In this document: piece by piece, positions 23,901 through 34,051 of the stretch | How the letters are laid out: each line of letters begins with the position of its first letter | Position numbering within the stretch: the stretch's first letter is position 1 | NCBI GenBank assembly: GCA_964023205.1 | Contig: OZ026845.1 | Coordinates: 11,170,001-11,234,000, forward strand | Length of the DNA stretch: 64,000 nt | Reading direction: 5' to 3' | Source of the DNA: Lutraria lutraria | Taxonomy: Eukaryota; Mollusca; Bivalvia; Venerida; Mactridae | Translations under genes and position numbers: made by a program | The notes under the pieces: model-generated | Told to the model about the DNA's origin: nothing | The model's database searches: none | What the model saw: only the letters and a program-made list of their open reading frames with translations

Positions 23901-24012
23901 GGAACACAAGGACTTTGTTGTTAACCCAGAATGGTTGTCTGAATTTATGACTGTGTCTACATATTCACAAGCTTATCGCACATGCGCATTGAGATATGGA
24001 TGGTGCGCATAG
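20935..24012 (+). CDS. Four-exon gene for an unidentified 209-residue protein
   Basis: Exons 20935-20995, 21304-21417, 22770-22986 and 23775-24012 join in frame across three GT-AG introns (junctions AAAG|TT, CTTG|GA, AA|A) to give 630 bp including the stop. The product is basic, rich in Pro, Ser and Lys, begins MSARVPSLTPGC, and has no signal peptide or membrane segment. The middle is highly charged (DKPKKKTDREKIQRK). The C-terminal exon is aromatic-rich (SDWKAPPAEWDDRDQYIYG; YKNLKYAEHKDF; PEWLSEFM) and ends RYGWCA. I recognise no domain. The composition recalls small ciliary or sperm microtubule-associated proteins, but that is only an impression. Poly(A) signals AATAAA lie at 24029 and 24145. 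Intron 2 carries a TIR element. The frame is also open from 20905 to the ATG, just after a possible acceptor (TTTTCAG), so a further 5' exon is possible. Confidence 0.7.
21304..21417 (+). CDS. 209-aa gene, exon 2
   Basis: Acceptor TTCTTCAG|TTGATATC and donor CTTG|GTAATA. It encodes VDIGWPEPMSSRRN and later SLTLPPLQRSVTDL. Confidence 0.7.
21418..22769 (+). other. Intron 2 of the 209-aa gene
   Basis: It holds the TIR element at 21555-22490. At 22665-22720 there is a single end of the TATAGTGAA family (CATGGTTATAGTGAATTATT then GGGGACCCGGATACA). Confidence 0.6.
21555..22490. mobile_element. TIR element with near-perfect 9-bp target duplication
   Basis: The left end CACAGGTAACTGTATCATGA is matched in reverse complement at the right end (22471-22490). 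The arms stay similar for about 100 bp (AACAAGGTATATTTCAAC shared), and a further shared block (GGACGATCACTGAGGTGA, about 21813 and 22384) shows an insertion in the left arm. The flanks are CTTGGCAGT (21546-21554) and CTTGGCGGT (22491-22499), a 9-bp duplication with one mismatch. A duplication of this length fits Mutator-like elements. There is no transposase, so it is non-autonomous. Two CCAAT motifs in opposite orientation lie at about 22080-22150. Confidence 0.8.
22770..22986 (+). CDS. 209-aa gene, exon 3
   Basis: Acceptor TTTACACAG|GAACGC and donor AAAAA|GTAAGT. It encodes a lysine-rich stretch with MYKRPKSPTPNFTM and SLWKNEVKK. Confidence 0.75.
23775..24012 (+). CDS. 209-aa gene, exon 4 (last)
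   Basis: Acceptor ATGTTACAG|AGTAGTACC; ends at TAG 24010-24012. It encodes PTRPPIALHSDWKAPPAEW through the C-terminus YGWCA. Confidence 0.75.
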
Positions 24013-24420
24013 ACATTCAAAATATTTAAATAAATGGTTTGGTTCACACGTATTTATAAAGCATTTCATGAAATATCAATTATCATTACTGCGTGGATTT
24101 AACCTTGGCATTTGTATTAAGGTTTTATTTTTAAGTGGAAATGAAATAAATAACCTTTTATTTTGCAGACATGAAACATTCTATTTTGTCACCAAATTTT
24201 CAATCTAATAGCAAGTAACCTATCCTTGTCTTATTAAACAAGTACTGCCTGAGTTAACTCCCTTGATACCATGTTATTGCATGTAGTCGGTAACTGTGTT
24301 GTTATTTTGCTTTTGTTGTTGTTTTTATTTGCTCTTTGGTCTTTATTGTTGTTGTTATAGTTTACCTTGTTGTTAACACGATCTGTATTATCATATTATA
24401 CATGTCCGTGTAAATATGTA

Positions 24421-24582
24421 CAGTGCAACCTCTCCAAAACAACAACCTTTCGGAGAAGCAATATTATGTTGTTGTTGAGAGGTTGTTGCTATAGAGAAGT
24501 TAAATCTAGAAAAATTTAAATCATGCTGTTGTTGAATGGAAATTGTTGCTCAAGAGAGGGTCACTTTGGAGAGGCTGTACTG
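24421..24582. mobile_element. TIR MITE, CAGTGCAACCTCTCC family, copy 1
   Basis: TA flanks both ends. The termini CAGTGCAACCTCTCCAAA and TTTGGAGAGGCTGTACTG are inverted repeats. The interior contains TGTTGTTGTTGAGAGG and GCTCAAGAGAGGGTCAC. Other copies lie at 33907 and 41235. Confidence 0.85.
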
Positions 24583-25130
24583 TATTTTGTTATCTCCCGT
24601 GAGCTTTTCAAAACGAATTGTCATTTTATATTGTATTTCTGCTCAATTACCCCGTTTTACTTTATTATGAAATAAAAAGGCATTACTAGTTCTATACTTG
24701 TGTTTAAATGCACTTCTATATTTTGTGTTTAAAGTCAAACCGTGTTGTCAGTTACAATACGGCATGAGCATAAAGTAAATTGCACATTCTGAAATATAGC
24801 CGGGACCTGTTTTATACACATATTTTAACCGATATAGCACTTTTTATCACGCTTTGCCTAGAGATGAAACGTGTTTTACCCTATCGTTTGTTTGTGGGAT
24901 AAACTGTTAGCTAATTAAAGTAAATGTCAGAAACATAGAGCATTGGCAAGATATATTAGTTCAAAACTGTCATCTTATCTAAGTTACGTCTGTAGAACAG
25001 ATCCCGAATGCTTAAATCGTTACATTAATGAACATTGCAGAAGTATACCAGAAACACAGTTTTAAAAACCTTAAGGTGCTTGTTCATATTGAAAGACGGG
25101 CAGCATCAACAACGTGAACCGACAAGTATG
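24583..25130. other. Intergenic, no supported feature
   Basis: I see nothing beyond AT-rich DNA. Confidence 0.4.
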
Positions 25131-25135
25131 TATGC

Positions 25136-25345
25136 TATCGGGCCTCCGGTGCTGAAACTATTCCATCGAGACTCGGAAATACGGACCATTGTGCTGCATG
25201 GGTCTCTGATATACTGACCATTATGTTGGGTCACTTGTACGCTGACCATTGTATCGAACCTCTTAAACACTGAGTATTGTGTCGGACCTCTCGCCCACAT
25301 TGGCCATTTGGTCGGGCCTCTGATACACTGACCAGCTAGGCTTAA
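25136..25345. repeat. ~28-30 bp minisatellite, about six units
   Basis: Degenerate units of the form GGGCCTCTGATACACTGACC followed by ATTGTGTC, clearest at 25199-25345. They lie about 220 bp past the stop of the BTB gene, so possibly in its 3' UTR. Frames through them are not conserved. Confidence 0.7.
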
Positions 25346-25568
25346 AACAAACAACTTTATAACAATATCCTTAGCAAACCTGCATTGTTTAAGGTAGACC
25401 ACCACAAAGTAGATCCCCACAGCATCTACAAATATCACAATAGTGGTATTCTCCTTTAGTAGTTCGCTTAAATGTTTGAGAACAATGTTTTTAATGTTTT
25501 AGAACAAGATCTCTGTTCAAGATTGTCTGTACCTCGAGCATGGACAGGTATCTTGCGAGTTTTGTCTA

Positions 25569-27122
25569 TTATGACAACTTTGCTTGCAAAAGTTTTACCA
25601 TTTTATCAAGCTTGTAATATTTCGCTTCAATAATAACTTCTTTTATGATTTTATCATCATTTTGTAGAGTGCCGATAGCATCTGGTCCGTCTCTTAGATA
25701 ATTTAGTATGAACCGGAAGTTGACACCATCCCTGTCAATAAAATAAGTGCCATCTAGTTCCTTTTTTAAAGAATGACTTCCAGAAAACATCATACTCAGT
25801 AACGAACCTTGTTCCTTTGTGACTGTAGCTACGGATGTTGTATAAACCATCCCGCCTACATTAAGTACTATTCTACTTTCAGATATCTCGTTTAGCTGCT
25901 TTATACATTCAACCTCTTTTTCAAACAGTTTCTTCTTCTTTTGAAGGTCTTCAAATTCACGCATGTAATTAGACAGACGATTTGCCAAATGTGCTTCCTT
26001 TTCATTGTGTTCGTTCTCTTTCTTTCTGATTAAATCTTCCCTCCCGTCTAGTAAAGAAAATCGTTTTTGATAATCAGCTCTAATATCATTTATTTCTTCC
26101 ATCTTTTCTCCGACAATATCTTTAGCAGAGTGTGTCAGTCTATCTTTCAGTATTTCTGTACATTCTGACATGTCATCAGTATAGTTCTCAACATGTCGTG
26201 TTAGTAAATCTTCCCATTCGTTACGAATGGACGATAACGTTACAATGCTATCATACATTTCATCTTCACTACTGGCTTCACAATTCGGAACATTTTTTCC
26301 AATAACTTCCACTCCTACAGCAAAGCACGGTTTCTTAGCATTTAACGCAACAGAAATATCATCCCAGAGTGGTTTCCTTCTTTCAATATCCTTTTCTTTA
26401 CATTTTATAACATATTTAGGATTAATTTGTGTGTTTCGTTGCTTCATTATTGTCCTGACATCTGGAAAGATCTCTATCAACTTACTCAGCAATGTCTGAT
26501 CCTCACCCATTACTGGTTCAATCATTACCGGACCACTGTCTGAATCAGAACCAAGTAAACACAGCCATAGGCGAACAGAACTAGTTTTCTTAATATCCAA
26601 AACCGACTTTAATTGTTTGCAAATGAACGCAAAACTATCCCAGGCATAGACAGACAACATCTTGTGTTTCTCCGTTGACTTCACGAGTTCATCTATGAAG
26701 TTAGAATAAATGGGTAAGAAATCAAGTTCATTATCAGCGATGACAAATTCACCAGCAAGATTCATGCTCGATTCCAAGCTCATGTACATACAGAAAATTG
26801 GACGACGGCGAAGCTCGTGTTTTGAATCTAAGCCAAACCAGGAAACATAAATTCGCCATTGACTTTCTGGAAGGTACTGGTTCTCTGCATCATCGGTTTC
26901 CATGGTTACTGGTTTGACTGTGGTCCCGTCGTTATCTCTGCCGTTATCAGCGTCGTTATCTCTGCCAACATTTGAGGAGAGTTTTTCTGAAAACAAAACA
27001 CCGTTCCAGTTGTCCAGCCATGACCTTGACACGGCGTACTCCCAATAGTCAGTTGTCTCTAAGCGTCTGTATGATAGATTCTTCATAATGACCTTCTGCG
27101 TTCTCTTGCACAAAGAAGACAT
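25569..27122 (-). CDS. DUSP + ubiquitin-like + coiled coil + BTB/KCTD protein
   Basis: An uninterrupted 517-codon frame. Residues ~26-130 look like a DUSP domain as in USP4/USP15: WEYAVSRSWLDNWNGV, then LPESQWRIYVSWFGL, with RRRPIF where those proteins have the basic RKV step. A low-complexity insert (DNDADNGRDND, ~55-66) interrupts it. Residues ~155-245 resemble the Ubl that follows DUSP in those enzymes (MLSVYAWDSFAFICKQL; VRLWLCLL). Residues ~340-412 are a charged coiled coil. Residues ~417-510 are a BTB/T1 domain of KCTD type (IVLNVGGMVYTTS; GSLLSMMFSG; YFIDRDGVNFRFILNYLRDG). No USP catalytic domain is present. KCTD-type BTB domains often bind Cullin-3, so a substrate-adaptor role in ubiquitin ligation is plausible, by inference. 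A splice acceptor (TTTCTGCAG) lies 7 nt before the ATG, implying a 5' non-coding exon. The BTB call is firm; DUSP and Ubl are by eye. Confidence 0.85.
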   Translation of the reverse strand: MSSLCKRTQKVIMKNLSYRRLETTDYWEYAVSRSWLDNWNGVLFSEKLSSNVGRDNDADNGRDNDGTTVKPVTMETDDAENQYLPESQWRIYVSWFGLDSKHELRRRPIFCMYMSLESSMNLAGEFVIADNELDFLPIYSNFIDELVKSTEKHKMLSVYAWDSFAFICKQLKSVLDIKKTSSVRLWLCLLGSDSDSGPVMIEPVMGEDQTLLSKLIEIFPDVRTIMKQRNTQINPKYVIKCKEKDIERRKPLWDDISVALNAKKPCFAVGVEVIGKNVPNCEASSEDEMYDSIVTLSSIRNEWEDLLTRHVENYTDDMSECTEILKDRLTHSAKDIVGEKMEEINDIRADYQKRFSLLDGREDLIRKKENEHNEKEAHLANRLSNYMREFEDLQKKKKLFEKEVECIKQLNEISESRIVLNVGGMVYTTSVATVTKEQGSLLSMMFSGSHSLKKELDGTYFIDRDGVNFRFILNYLRDGPDAIGTLQNDDKIIKEVIIEAKYYKLDKMVKLLQAKLS

Positions 27123-27169
27123 GTTGAACCTGCAGAAACAAGTAGCTCAAGTAACATTTTATACATACG

Positions 27170-27433
27170 TTTAGTGCGATTTTAATAACCTGTCAAAGCT
27201 GAATAATTACACGGTTGCTGAATGCGATTGATTTTAGCTTCGTACCACAGTCGATAATTTTCGTTGATTTTACCGTTATGGAATGTTCCAATCAACGTGT
27301 TTATACAACGGTAAAAACGGAAAATTTTCGTATAACTTACGAAAGTAATCGAACCTCACCGAAGCTAAACATACATGCAATCATTGACCGTATACTAGTA
27401 ATTATGCAGCTTTGACAATAAAATCGCACTAAA
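27170..27433. mobile_element. 264-bp foldback element upstream of the BTB gene
   Basis: The ends TTTAGTGCGATTTTA and TAAAATCGCACTAAA are perfect inverted repeats. Nearly the whole element folds on itself: ATGGAATGTTCCAATCAACG pairs across the centre, and ACCGTT and AGCTTCG blocks pair too. It sits about 40 bp upstream of the splice acceptor that precedes the BTB gene's ATG, so probably in its 5' intron. The 66-codon plus-strand frame inside is an artefact. Confidence 0.8.
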
Positions 27434-27562
27434 CACGAACATGGAATTTATGCATTAATATAGTCGGGTTTATGGTCATGGTTGTATGCTCACCAAATCA
27501 GTAATCACTAGCTTTAGTGCAACAGATCACACAACTATCTAAGGACGTCATGTAACCCATAC

Positions 27563-27564
<2 letters not shown>

Positions 27565-27599
<35 letters not shown>

Positions 27600-27616
27600 A
27601 GAGGGAGAGAGAGAAT
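27565..27616. repeat. (GA)n microsatellite
   Basis: A GAGAGA run with GGGA interruptions. Unlike the run at 15468, I see no SINE around it. Confidence 0.9.
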
Positions 27617-28309
27617 AAAAGAATAATAAAATATCACCAGTCTAGGATCCATGTACGAAAATAAAACCTTCAACAAAATGTCCTCAGTCTCTGATCATGT
27701 AGGATAGAGACACGTCTTAATCTCATCTGATTATTGTGTAAACAAACACAAATGATAAACAGTGCATGACTCGTTGCAACATAGAGACAAGCACATTTTA
27801 AACAAATACGAGATGTTTTCATGATCAAATTCATGCTTATTTATGTTAAAATTTTTCTTCCATTGTATTAAAAGGGTATTTATCATAAATCATATTTTGA
27901 AGAAAACATTGAATTCTATACTTATCTTCAGTTATAAATTTACTGGTGCAAAATTAAAGTTATGTATTACTTTTTTGCGTGAAAATTGTTTATAAACAAA
28001 TTACGTACCTTCTCAACAAAGCCAGTTTTGTCCCTATTTAGAAAAAAAGAACTGAAAATAGTTAATCCATTTATATTATGTTTACTTCTACACTCAGATA
28101 TCGAATGTGTATTACCGTCTTAAACTTTCGTCTGATTATGGTGCAAAATATTGTTATCTCAAATTGACACAACTTTAAAAGATAAAAGCATAAGCGGAGG
28201 TGTATCATACCATATACATGTAAATAACATATTACATGTATATACATCTGAGTGTTAGGTTAAATTAACAGAATTCTGAACTCTAACAATAAACCCAAAA
28301 ATGCAAAGA
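27617..28309. other. Intergenic, no supported feature
   Basis: AT-rich DNA, no gene seen. Confidence 0.4.
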
Positions 28310-28464
28310 TTTGTCACCATGCAGGATAGATCAAGGCTAACATGCAAACCCATGTCTGACCAGGCTCTTTACTTCTAAATTTCATTGTGATATCCCTTAA
28401 ATTAACAATGGACTGTTCCAAAATTGAAGTTGGACAAGTCCATTCAGCATGTTAAGGGTTAATA
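28310..28464 (+). repeat. Dispersed repeat (CTGACCAGGCTCTTTAC family), copy 1
   Basis: It shares CAGGATAGA, CAAGGCTA, CTGACCAGGCTCTTTAC, TTTCATTGTGATATCCC and GTTGGACAAGTCCATTCA in order with 58150-58315. I associate this repeat with bivalve genomes, though no search was run. Confidence 0.75.
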
Positions 28465-29282
28465 GGTCATTTTCTTTTATGTTCATATTCGTTTTCTAAG
28501 ATATTTTACCAATAAGACAAGAATAACCGTAGCAATGCTAGCATTTCACTATCCCAGTATAAACGACTCGCAGGGACTCCTTTACCAAAGGATTGTATTT
28601 ACAACTTCAATAAATTTTACTGATAAGTTATTGGATAAGTTTTAAACACGATAAGCGTACAAACATAATTTCCAAGTAAAGATAAATACTGTCAAAAGTC
28701 AGTGTAAATCAAAAATATATTATGTATCATTATGTGTGAAATTTCGAGGTATGGCATTATACCTACAATCATAATAAAATAAAAATTATAAAATATACAG
28801 TTGATTTTGCCAGGATTTCTAGTTATATCTTATCAGCTAATTAATATTCGCTGGTTCCTTGGAGGGAGATATTGATTCCTTCATGGCGTACATGGGGATT
28901 CGGAGGTGACATACGGAATACTGTGTGTTAAATCTGTAGGAAATGGTTCTGTAGATACTAGTACAAACAAATGTACCTGGCTTTTCTCTTGATAAAGATA
29001 TGGGATGATAGGCGGCAGTAAGTTTGTTACTGTCACAAAAACTCGGACGTAACTCGTAGTTACTGAACTCTATTGCATAATGTAAAAAATTGACTGGTTA
29101 TGGTTCATAAATAGATATATCAATTATGCCTGTTTCACATTTAAAGATAGTATAGCTCATCCAAAACAAAAAGCTGAATAAATAACGAATAAAAGATTCA
29201 TAAAAATCGTTGAAACATTTTTATAAACTGATAGTTCAGCTTTCTATAGCCGCGTCACTCGCTTGGTGTGTATGAATTTATG

Positions 29283-29408
29283 CAGACCAAATTACAACAT
29301 TTTTCTACATCTGCCATGCAAAATTTGTTATACAAGCTTACGTTTTATGTTGCAGTGCAAGTCTATGTAAGTTCAGTTTCCATGAGTACTTTCAGTTCTT
29401 TGATTTGT
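29283..29408 (+). repeat. Dispersed repeat (CTACATCCGCCATG family), copy 1
   Basis: Shares TTTTTCTACATCTGCCATG, ATGTTGCAGTGCAAGTCTAT and AGTTCAGTTTCCATGAGTAC with copies at 38121, 48964 and 49939. A weaker relative lies at 31156-31245. Confidence 0.7.
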
Positions 29409-29864
29409 AGGTCGGGGATATTTGAATAAGTCGGTGGCGCAAATGCAAGCATACATTATGGATGGTCTAATTTCAAGTTTATTTTCTTATATTTCTCCGG
29501 TGTGACGGGGGTATGAGGACCGATGCTTTTAATTGTGTCATCTTTCAATTTGTGTTCTTGTAAAGAAACTTACCTTTATAATTATTCTAGTTTCTATAAC
29601 AAGCCCAGCTTATCATACATTTTTGTTTCTTTCGTTATATAAAAGAGAGTTTATATTTAAAGTCAATGAGTTGACCATGCATTTTTTTCCATACAACCAA
29701 AGTAAATAATATTATCTCCACTTACCGATTACTAAGTCACGCTACACTGTGTATAAACTGTTACAGTGTCTGTGAGCTGTACAGTACGTATAATTCCTCT
29801 ATCTAAGGGAGATCACTACGTAAGAAATTGGTTCTAGCCGTCTGTATAAAAGTAAACTGGTTCC

Positions 29865-29932
29865 CGTTCAATTATGGCTCTACAGAGACATTTGGTGCAC
29901 TGCAACCTGGAACGGGAACTAGTCCATCTAAA
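29865..29932. repeat. Short inverted-repeat element (ACTGGTTCCCGTT ends)
   Basis: AAACTGGTTCCCGTTC faces GAACGGGAACTAGT about 55 bp away. The element at 50326-50436 has related ends (CGGGAACCAGTTT) and shares GGTGCACTGCA/TGCATTGCACC. Confidence 0.55.
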
Positions 29933-32900
29933 ACTAACACAAACTATTAAATGAAACTATAATAGAAATAATTATCTCCCCTAACGGTCAGCATATTTTT
30001 ACCGCTGTACTTTCACTATTATATTATTCCCAATAGAGGGAAAGACTCATATTAATCGACGCATTGACAGTCATGCCGGTTATCTTACATCGCTAAAATA
30101 ATTCTCTCGTGAATATAGTTCAGTATGCTGGGTAATCAATGAAACTCAGATGACTATCAGCATGTTCGAATATTAGTACATGTAGTGTTTCCCCACATTT
30201 ATAACAAAATAATAAATAATAACAAAACAGATACTTTATTTAGACTTAGGCATTACAGACCATGGTCATATAAGCATATAAATAAACTACATTTTTCAAA
30301 CATTAGATATAACAGAACTGAACAGAATCACAAATTTGCAATACATTACATGATTATTTAGATTAATTTATAAAGTGACAATAATTGCAATATTTAAGTA
30401 ACAAAATAGTTGCCAGAAACCAGAAGTAGAAAAAAAATATTAATAGCATTCACGTACACAGTACTACACACAGCTGTTAATTTTGATATACATTTATAGT
30501 TTCAATAAAACACTAATCAATGTCTAGTAACAGTAATATATGTCATCCATGACGTTAACAAGTACAGTTACATATTAATTTCTCCTTGTTCCAAAGATTT
30601 AAAAATGTACGTACACAACATTCTTAAAGTTAATTGATTCCTTTCATTTAGTAGTTTTGTAAATATAGACATACTGGATCGCATGGTATGTATACTCTTG
30701 AAATGTATTTCGTACGGTAACATAATAAGGACAAATTAATACAACATGGAATTCATCTTCAATTTCATTTAAAGAACACATTTGACAAATCCTTTATTTC
30801 TATCCATTAATGTTGTTATGGCAACCAATTTCAATTAAAAAAATATTAGATGATAACTTTCGAAAATTGAATTGAGAAACCGAAGTTATGACAGTAAATA
30901 TCTGTGATTTCTGTCGTCTTTGATATTGAATATTGTACGAATTCAAAGGTTGGCTTTATTGCTCTAAATAACTTGGTGACATTGATGTAAAATAATTTAT
31001 ATCTGCATTCCACTATATACGTCCTACCGGCGTTGTTTAATCAAAGCTCTGAAGGTTCCGCTGTTGTTCGGAACTACAAATCAGTCAAAAGTTGATTTCT
31101 ATGTAGGGTGAGTTTTTGGAAAACGAACAATAGTTCGCGCATGAATTAGGATGCAGACATAAGTACTACGAACGCTTTTCTACACCCTTTATGTAGTTGT
31201 TACAGTTGTTCCCTTTACATGTGCTTTCAGTACCGTAAGTTTGATTTATGTTTCCCAAAGTAGTTCAGCAATTAGTATACTATTATATGGTCTACATTAC
31301 CTGCCTCTTTGAATACTCAACTTATGCAGAATGTAATATATCATACACGAAAACATGATCGAAGAAAAAGTTAAACCTTATAAGCATTAAATTAATCGAT
31401 TAAAACTTCCCGATGAATCACTTTTTTAATATCTGGTTGACTCACAGTTATCATCGCATCGTCCATGAATTCAATGATGACTTCTATACGTTTACTATAG
31501 AAGCTAGGAACCAGACTAAATTAGCATATACAGCACGAATTATGACGTCATCCTTCCTTGAAATGTGTGTACTGATAGTAATTATTGTAGTAATCCGAGG
31601 GAGAGGATTGTTTAGATTTTTACGACTGATTTGTACTGCTCGTTTACGATATTGCATAGCCATATAATTTTGATTTAAATGCACGTAATATTTGAATTTG
31701 TATTAAGCCATTAAATTGAAATATCGGAACTATATTTTTAGGCGGAAGCTATGTTAATGGAAGCTGTTCGGTATGCAGAAAACAGTGAAAACTGAGCGAT
31801 TGTTTAAATACGGTAATAACTTTATTGTTCGTACCGAACAACAAAAATAGGTATAAATAACGTACATTTCACAGACTATACATATTGAAAGCCAGATTTA
31901 TCAATTATATTACGAACTTTTGAACACCACTTCTCTTTTACAACACCTTCTTTAACATATGACATTTGTCTTGACACAATGGTATACAAAGTACAAGTTT
32001 ATCTTAAACTAATTTTAAGATGTATTTGCTAACTGTAATATAACGACACATACATTGCATATCTATATATAACTATATATATAGCATTTTAACATCAAGA
32101 ACATGCTTTATGTATTTTCTAAAACCTCGCTCGATGTTGTCTGCCTTGAAAATCCCCACAGAGCCCACATAAGAATCAAATGAATTAAACGAAATATTCA
32201 CAGAAACCTCATGAGGGCTTTTAGCAAGAAATAACGACAGGACACATATATCCTAATGGCAAAACATAGCTTTATTATATATTTTCTTAAATAAATGCAA
32301 ATATTAAATGCAAAATCTTTTTGACACATAACCCCAGGGCGTACCACGTACATGAATTATGTTTGTATATTGAGATAGAAGAATGTTTATTCAAGACTTC
32401 CACGTATAATGAACGCTCCATAAAATGCATATTAATGGTATTTGTTAGACTGCTAGAAATAGTTCCCTGGTTTGTTTTCTAATCCAAAGTTTGCGAATTT
32501 GTGGTTGACTGATTGAGTTTGACTTTTGGTAAACATAAAAAATACTTTATTGCAATAATGATTAAACACTCTTAAAATCCAAAAATCGTCACAGATCTGC
32601 GAATTTCGATATTGACTAGCCGTTGTATAACAATTCTATTTTTACTAAAAGATGTGCTAATTACTAAGTATGCAATAAGTATACTCTAATTGATCATATC
32701 TGAACCAGCAGGTCACGTGATATCAGAGATTTCGCACAGATCTAATTATTGTCAGTTATTGCAATGGTAGATGTGTCGTCCTTAACTTAAACCATGTAAG
32801 CCACTGCAGTTTTCAATACTGAATAGAAATAAAGTGATTTATGAAGTCGCGCCACAAGATTCTGGGAAAGTATAATAACTCGAGGCTTTTATCCATTATG

Positions 32901-33904
32901 TTTCGCTGTTCACACAGTAGTTTACAGTATTAAAACTAAGCTCGAGTTAAGCCTGGGACATGGTGTATATATAACTGAACTTGAAGCATCATATGAATAT
33001 ATCTGGATAAACAATCCTGGAGTACAGGTATCGCAACTTATCTTTTATTGTACTTATTTTTTATTTTCGCATATGTTACGAATTCATATATGACATGGGT
33101 GCATGATGTCTTCGCGTTTTTATACGTTCTGTGTACATGTATATAGATGGTCATTAATTATATGTGTTGGTTCAGTATAGTACCCGTACATGTATGAGGT
33201 GTTCTGTTTTATATAAATCTTCTTTAGTATCAAATCTGATTTCAATTCAAATTGATTTATCTTTCTAAATTGAGAAAAAAATATGCGATTCAAAGTAACA
33301 TCGTAATATGAAAGATACAATGTTCAAATGTAAACGTTAGTTTTTTACAAAATATAAAAAAAACGTTAACATATAATGTGGGATTGTTATCTAATTGTTC
33401 AGTGTTAAAGTAATTAACATAATTATTATATTTGTTTTTTCAATTAATCTCCGTGACCAATTAATTACATTATCTTCTCTCTATCGCTTGCAAGTCGCAA
33501 ACATATTAATGTCAGCTGTTATTCCTTGGCTGTTTAACTAAACATACGCAGACTTAATAGTATGGTAAACATATATATGTGTATATGCCATTTAGTATTA
33601 AAATTTAAAATAAAAATTATGGTGATAATAGAACAAAGCAGATACTAGTACTTTATAACATGACTTGAGTCATCGCTCATCTGCATCGTTTACATTTACA
33701 AATATATACATGTACATGTACATAATTAACATGCGACATAGGAGTAAACACAAATACGTAAGTAACTAAACAGAGGGTAGAAGAAACCAATTCTCTAAAT
33801 TAACATTTTATACGTAAACTAAATAATGTGCAGACATATAGATATTATATAAATAACACATCAATTAAGTTAACGACTCACGTAAGAAGATCTGAACACA
33901 ATTA
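29933..33904. other. Intergenic, no supported gene
   Basis: AT-rich DNA. A diverged fragment of the CTACATCCGCCATG repeat lies near 31156-31245. Short frames at 31413 and 33120 have no recognisable product. Confidence 0.4.
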
Positions 33905-33906
33905 TA

Positions 33907-34051
33907 CAGTACAGCGTCTCCAAAGAAAAATGATGTTGTTCTGGAGAGGTAAAATGATAGTTAAATCGTGTAGTGTGAAAGAATCATGCTGTTCTTGAAG
34001 GGGGGGGGGGGGGGTTGACCAAGAGAGGGACGCTCTGGAGAGGTTGTACTG
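33907..34051. mobile_element. TIR MITE, CAGTGCAACCTCTCC family, copy 2
   Basis: TA-flanked; the left end is CAGTACAGCGTCTCCAAAG and the right end CTCTGGAGAGGTTGTACTG. The interior has TCATGCTGTTCTTGAAG followed by a G run of about 16 (33999-34014). Confidence 0.8.

Noticed and set aside
26227..26499. 90-codon plus-strand frame
   Set aside because: Antisense shadow of the BTB-domain gene.
27215..27415. 66-codon plus-strand frame
   Set aside because: Lies wholly inside the foldback element at 27170-27433.
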